A DNA stretch of 17,396 nt from CAZDXJ01 sp964509475 (GTDB lineage: Bacteria; Pseudomonadota; Gammaproteobacteria; Methylococcales; Methylomonadaceae), in NCBI GenBank assembly GCA_964509475.1, contig CAZDXJ010000051.1, positions 1 to 17,396 on the forward strand. The letters run 5' to 3'. Positions within the stretch are counted from its first letter, which is position 1; every line of letters begins with the position of its first letter. This document shows, piece by piece, positions 13,759-17,396 of the stretch. A model generated the notes under the pieces. That model did not search any database and had not been told where the DNA came from. It saw nothing but the letters and a program-made list of their open reading frames with translations. A program made the translations under genes and the position numbers.

Positions 13759-15561
13759 GTGTTTAAACAACCCTTCCTTTTTTCTTTTGCCAGCGAAATC
13801 ATCGGCGCCGCCGGCTGGACATTCGGATTACTGATCCTCTTGAGTTTAATCTCCGGTTTTATGCAGGGAATCAGCGTTTTTTTGTTGTTTCCCTTGCTGG
13901 AATCCATTCATGCCATACCCGCCCAGGCCCATCCGGACAAACTGCAACACGGCCTGAATATCCTGTTTGAATTTCTCAAGCTGGAAAAAAGCCTGATCCC
14001 GATACTCATCCTGTTTGTCAGCCTGATCGGTTTACGCAATTATGTGTTACGCTGGCAATCCATGCTGTCCGCGCAAGTTGTCCTGCACTGCATTGAGCGT
14101 TTGCGTAAACAGCTTTACCACGCCATAATCGCCAGCAGTTGGTTACATTTTCGCCGCCATCGGCCGGCGTATTTCAACCAGGCTCTGACTTCCGATATCG
14201 AACGCATCGGCCAGGGCGTCATGGACATAAACCGTATCATCACCCAGACCCTGTTGTTGCTCAGTTACGCCTTCACGTCGCTGTTAATCAATTGGCAAAT
14301 CAGCCTATGCGTGGCGCTGGCCGGTCTGGTTGCGGTTTTTTTTCAGCAGCGCATGGCGCAACGCGCCTATGGGCTAGGCTTCCAGCATACGGAACACAAC
14401 AAAAAACTGTATCAGTGGATTAAAGAAACCCTGGACAACTTCAAGCTGATCCAGTCTTCCGGCAATGAAAAACGCGCCTGTGATTTTTTTGCCCAAACCC
14501 TTGCCGGCAATCGTCAAAGCTATTTACAATCCAACCGGCATCATGCCAATCTGAATTTTTATTTCCAATTCTGCAGCGCCCTCATCCTGGCTGGTTTTAT
14601 CTATATTTCAATCACCTGGCTGCAACTTCCGGCGCCGGCTCTGCTTGTTCTGATCTTTGTATTCAGCCGCATGATGCCTTTGGTCAATACGCTCTGGATG
14701 CACTTCAACCATCTCCAGCATATGCGGCCCGCATACGAGCATTACGACCACCTGTATCGCCAATGTCTACAGCAGCCATCGTTCACCGTCGCCCAGGCAA
14801 CACAAAGATTACCGCTGAAACAAGCGATCCGCTTGCAGGATATTTGTTTCAGTTACCCCTTCGGCAGACAAAAAGTACTGAAATCCATCAACTTGACAAT
14901 ACCCGCGCACAAAATAACGGTACTGACCGGAGCGTCCGGGGCCGGAAAAACCACATTATGTGATCTGATCGCGGGTTTGTACAAACCCGTTTCAGGTAAA
15001 ATTGCAATTGATGGCGTGGATTTGACCGAACAGCATTTCCAGAGCTGGCGGCAACAGATCATTTATTTGACCCAGTTACCCTTGTTGTTCAATACCACGC
15101 TGCGCAATAACCTGCGCTGGTATAAAACCGATGCCAGCGACAAACAATTGCTTCATGCCATCGACACAGCCGAGCTGTCGGAATGGTTTGCTCAACTGGA
15201 ACATGGCCTGGACACCTTGATAGGCGCGCAAGGGGTTTATTTGTCAGGCGGCGAGGAACAGCGGCTGGTACTGGCGCGGGCTTTTTTAAGCCGGCCTGGT
15301 GTATTGATTCTTGACGAGGCCAGCAGCGCACTCGACATCCACAACGAACAAAAAATAATCCGGGTACTGACAAAACTCAAACAACACACTACCTTGATTA
15401 TGATCACACATCGCCTGGACACGATGCAACATGCCGATTATCTGGTCATCCTGGATCGGGGACAGGTCATTATCGAACAGGATATGCAACAAACAACGTC
15501 CAGACAAAACAGCAATTTCATTCAACAATTAAAGCGCTGTTTGGACGCATCGGATTTATAA
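13759..15561 (+). CDS. ABC exporter, fused membrane and ATPase domains
   Basis: Inner-membrane ATP-driven half-transporter of 600 residues that should work as a dimer. The membrane domain (about 1-315) has hydrophobic segments near 20-48, 78-94, 163-196, 268-288 and 292-310. The ATPase domain (about 357-590) has Walker A GASGAGKTT (391-399), Q-loop Q439 (YLTQLPLLF), signature LSGGEEQR (495-502), Walker B VLILDE (515-520), D-loop SALD and switch H551 (MITHRLD). All look active. The substrate is unknown; lipid A, peptide and siderophore exporters share this layout, and there is no N-terminal peptidase domain. The only reasonable start is GTG 13759, without a clear Shine-Dalgarno. It is in the same direction as the IPTL-CTERM gene but 219 bases before it. 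Confidence 0.88.
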   Translation: MFKQPFLFSFASEIIGAAGWTFGLLILLSLISGFMQGISVFLLFPLLESIHAIPAQAHPDKLQHGLNILFEFLKLEKSLIPILILFVSLIGLRNYVLRWQSMLSAQVVLHCIERLRKQLYHAIIASSWLHFRRHRPAYFNQALTSDIERIGQGVMDINRIITQTLLLLSYAFTSLLINWQISLCVALAGLVAVFFQQRMAQRAYGLGFQHTEHNKKLYQWIKETLDNFKLIQSSGNEKRACDFFAQTLAGNRQSYLQSNRHHANLNFYFQFCSALILAGFIYISITWLQLPAPALLVLIFVFSRMMPLVNTLWMHFNHLQHMRPAYEHYDHLYRQCLQQPSFTVAQATQRLPLKQAIRLQDICFSYPFGRQKVLKSINLTIPAHKITVLTGASGAGKTTLCDLIAGLYKPVSGKIAIDGVDLTEQHFQSWRQQIIYLTQLPLLFNTTLRNNLRWYKTDASDKQLLHAIDTAELSEWFAQLEHGLDTLIGAQGVYLSGGEEQRLVLARAFLSRPGVLILDEASSALDIHNEQKIIRVLTKLKQHTTLIMITHRLDTMQHADYLVILDRGQVIIEQDMQQTTSRQNSNFIQQLKRCLDASDL

Positions 15562-15592
15562 TTGACTTATTCCATAAGGCCTCTGTATTCAC

Positions 15593-15627
15593 ATTTGAAT
15601 TCAAGTCGCCATCCTGGATGTTCAAAT
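15593..15627. other. Hairpin after the ABC exporter gene
   Basis: ATTTGAA (15593-15599) and TTCAAAT (15621-15627) form a 7-bp outer stem, with CATCC/GGATG (15610-15620) inside. No T-run follows. It may weaken read-through into the next gene. Confidence 0.25.
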
Positions 15628-15696
15628 TTGCAAGTGTATATCATAATCAAAAAACAATACGATACCGCTGCTCACCCGACAAACCATTCAAAATTT

Positions 15697-15724
15697 TTGT
15701 AAAATTTCAACATTCGCTTATAAT
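15697..15724 (+). promoter_or_regulatory. Sigma70-type promoter of the IPTL-CTERM gene
   Basis: TTGTAA (15697-15702; 4 of 6 consensus) is separated by 16 bases from a consensus TATAAT (15719-15724), 57 bases before the ATG at 15781. It indicates transcription independent of the ABC exporter gene. Confidence 0.5.
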
Positions 15725-15780
15725 TGGAAACGGTTGTTTTCAAAATTCCATTGTTTTAATATTTAATAAGGAACTGTGTC

Positions 15781-17190
15781 ATGAATAAAACCCCTTTGAC
15801 CCTCGGCCTGTTATTCGCAGGCCTTGCCAGTTTAAATGTCGAAGCCGCCTTCGTGCCTGGCTCAACCACCGTTACCGGCGGTTCCGGCGGCGCTGGAACC
15901 AACCCAACTCCTGGTGTGGAGTACCAGATTTACAAATTGAATGCCGGCCGATGTAAAACGCGATTGATCACCCCCCCTGATCCGGCCTATAATAATGGCA
16001 GCCCGGCCCAGGATGCCATATTTCAAGGCGATGCCAGCACTTGCGTCATGGGGGCTAATATGGGTGCTGGCAGCAATATGGAGCTTGGAGTGCATAATCC
16101 AGCAACGTTACCAACAACCTCGGTTACCTTGACAGGTACACTGCCTGTCAGCGGCAAATCCCTATCTTTGAGCAGTCTGACCCTGGCGGATTGGAACACA
16201 GTGACCGGTCCGGGTATTACACTGGCTCATCAATACATTATGGATGCCATTACCGCGCACTGCGGCGTAACGGACTTTAATACTATAACGCCCTCCCTAA
16301 CTCAGTTGGTCAATCTGTTTGTCAATGGTAACGCCGCCTCCCCGCCACCATTTAACCAGTTCAACGCCGCCCGCATCAGCGATCCCAATATTGCCTTTGT
16401 CAATGAAGACGCTGCCAACAAGGTTACCATCGGTTTGGCCGGATCGGACTTTACAGGAACGACACTGACATGCCCTGCGAGTTCGGCAAATGCAGGTTCG
16501 ACACCAACAGTTCAAACCAGCGAGGTTGTCAAAGTCAACGGCATCGACGCTGCCAGCGGCGCCAGGTTTACATCGTTTCTATACAGCTTCACGCCCACCC
16601 CTTCCGGTGTTACCAACAAAGTGATCGCTCAATCGCATACCCAAACCTATGTGCTGAAACCGGTCTTTGACCCGCCAACAGGCAAAAAAACCGGCGTTGT
16701 CAATGGTTTTCCGGTTTTGAGCTGGACCCTGGAATGGATTAATCCCAATCCAACACCTGTTTCCATTAGTGTTGCCGATCCGATTCCAGCCGATCAAAGC
16801 TATGTTGCAGGCACGCTTACCTGCACAGGCGCATTAGCTGCGCCGGCACCTGTTTGCAGCATTACAGGCAATCAAGTTACATTCAAAGGCGTAATCCCGG
16901 CGAACAGTTCAGTATTCATTAAATTTGATGTCAATGGTACTGCCCTGCCCGCCACCAATACAGCAATCGCATGCGCCGATGGCAACGATCCTACGGGAAA
17001 AAACCTGGGGACACTTGATCCAAACAATTGCGCAACTCCGACTGTACCCCTTAGCTCACCTGGCAAAATCAGTTTGCCCACTCCTCCTCTTCTGCCGGAT
17101 CCAAAACCAATACCCACGTTAGCTACATGGGCACTGTTATTGCTGAGTGGTTTGATGGCTATACTTGGATTTCAGAGGCGCCGTTCATAA
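15781..17190 (+). CDS. Secreted IPTL-CTERM surface protein of unknown function
   Basis: A 469-residue exported protein. The N-terminus is a Sec signal peptide (NKT, hydrophobic LTLGLLFAGLASL, likely cut after VEA at about 22). The mature part is rich in Gly, Thr, Ser, Pro and Asn. A region at about 314-385 (WINPNPTPVSISVADPIP ... ANSSVFIKFDVNG) resembles DUF11-type Ig-like repeats. The C-terminus is a sorting tail: IPTLATW, a hydrophobic helix (ALLLLSGLMAILGF) and basic QRRRS, the IPTL-CTERM signal, known as a target of exosortase H-type enzymes. No sortase gene is in the window. The start is supported by AAGGAA 7 bases before the ATG. It has its own promoter and a downstream hairpin. The role may be in cell envelope or biofilm; that is inference. 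Confidence 0.85.
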   Translation: MNKTPLTLGLLFAGLASLNVEAAFVPGSTTVTGGSGGAGTNPTPGVEYQIYKLNAGRCKTRLITPPDPAYNNGSPAQDAIFQGDASTCVMGANMGAGSNMELGVHNPATLPTTSVTLTGTLPVSGKSLSLSSLTLADWNTVTGPGITLAHQYIMDAITAHCGVTDFNTITPSLTQLVNLFVNGNAASPPPFNQFNAARISDPNIAFVNEDAANKVTIGLAGSDFTGTTLTCPASSANAGSTPTVQTSEVVKVNGIDAASGARFTSFLYSFTPTPSGVTNKVIAQSHTQTYVLKPVFDPPTGKKTGVVNGFPVLSWTLEWINPNPTPVSISVADPIPADQSYVAGTLTCTGALAAPAPVCSITGNQVTFKGVIPANSSVFIKFDVNGTALPATNTAIACADGNDPTGKNLGTLDPNNCATPTVPLSSPGKISLPTPPLLPDPKPIPTLATWALLLLSGLMAILGFQRRRS

Positions 17191-17221
17191 GCTCACCTTT
17201 CTACTTTTAGCCAACAGGAAA

Positions 17222-17254
17222 CCTTGTTCCGGTAATCCCCTTTCCGGAACAAGG
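17222..17254 (+). terminator. Hairpin after the IPTL-CTERM gene
   Basis: CCTTGTTCCGG (17222-17232) and CCGGAACAAGG (17244-17254) form a perfect 11-bp stem with an 11-base loop, 31 bases past the stop. There is no T-run after it, so termination is likely but not certain. Confidence 0.5.
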
Positions 17255-17332
17255 GGCAGGGATGGCTGATGCTCCATCCACCGTATGGGATTTTCACAGC
17301 CAATATCCGCAGACCTGTAAGTCATCCGAGAC

Positions 17333-17396
17333 TATACTTCACGCGGTCACGGATGCGGAAAATGAACCGGCCATCGGAGCCACTGCCATTAAATGA
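17333..17396. repeat. Dispersed repeat family R1, copy C, reaching the window end
   Basis: TATACTTCACGCGGTCACGG and the following bases to about 17378 align with 6731-6776 (35 of 45 identical). The first 20 bases equal 13392-13411. On the opposite strand one frame reads GRFIFRIRDRVKYS, and another reads MAVAPMAGSFSASVTA then a stop. Confidence 0.65.

Noticed and set aside
13488..13907. 139-codon minus-strand frame over the repeat and the ABC exporter start
   Set aside because: It covers a palindromic repeat and the start of a well-supported gene, with no protein family signal.
15253..15276. Unusual ABC signature LSGGEEQR as a sign of an inactive ATPase
   Set aside because: Glu in place of the Gln after LSGG is common in active exporters, and the Walker A, Walker B, Q-loop and switch His are all present.

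Overview
The window looks like a piece of a gammaproteobacterial chromosome of medium GC content. This rests on the QueA and SbcC types, an IPTL-CTERM surface protein with its sorting tail, the NarK-type transporter and SirB2. The dispersed palindromic repeats resemble ones I associate from memory with Methylococcales (methanotrophs), but I cannot confirm the taxon from sequence alone.

Left edge (1-1423): a tyrosine recombinase of the P4/DUF4102 type runs off the left end. It sits just downstream of the 3' end of a tRNA-Leu(CAA), the classical layout of a genomic island integrated in a tRNA gene, with the island extending left of the window. The 160 bases between them carry four copies of an 8-bp motif, a tandem 10-bp motif and an intrinsic terminator.

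Core metabolic block (1564-6728): queA (queuosine synthesis), then after 284 bases a tight four-gene operon. It encodes a four-cluster ferredoxin, a tungsten-type aldehyde:ferredoxin oxidoreductase large subunit, an FAD/NAD(P)H oxidoreductase and a MoaD-like protein. Order and sizes match the aorABCD genes of the Aromatoleum-type bacterial AOR, in which electrons move between aldehyde/acid, Fe-S clusters, FAD and NAD(P). An FNR-like palindrome matching 9 of 10 consensus positions lies upstream, so oxygen-responsive expression is plausible.

Middle (6729-9605): a repeat-bearing spacer, a SirB2-family membrane protein gene split by an apparent frameshift, a narK-type nitrate/nitrite transporter, and convergently a hemerythrin-like protein. 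The hemerythrin start lies 5 bases after the stop of sbcC.

Right half (9611-17396): sbcC (nuclease ATPase) without an adjacent sbcD, a 713-base repeat nest, an ABC exporter with fused membrane and ATPase domains, and a secreted IPTL-CTERM protein with its own promoter. At least three families of dispersed repeats are present. One short family occurs three times (6731, 13392, 17333) and its two better copies differ mostly by transitions.
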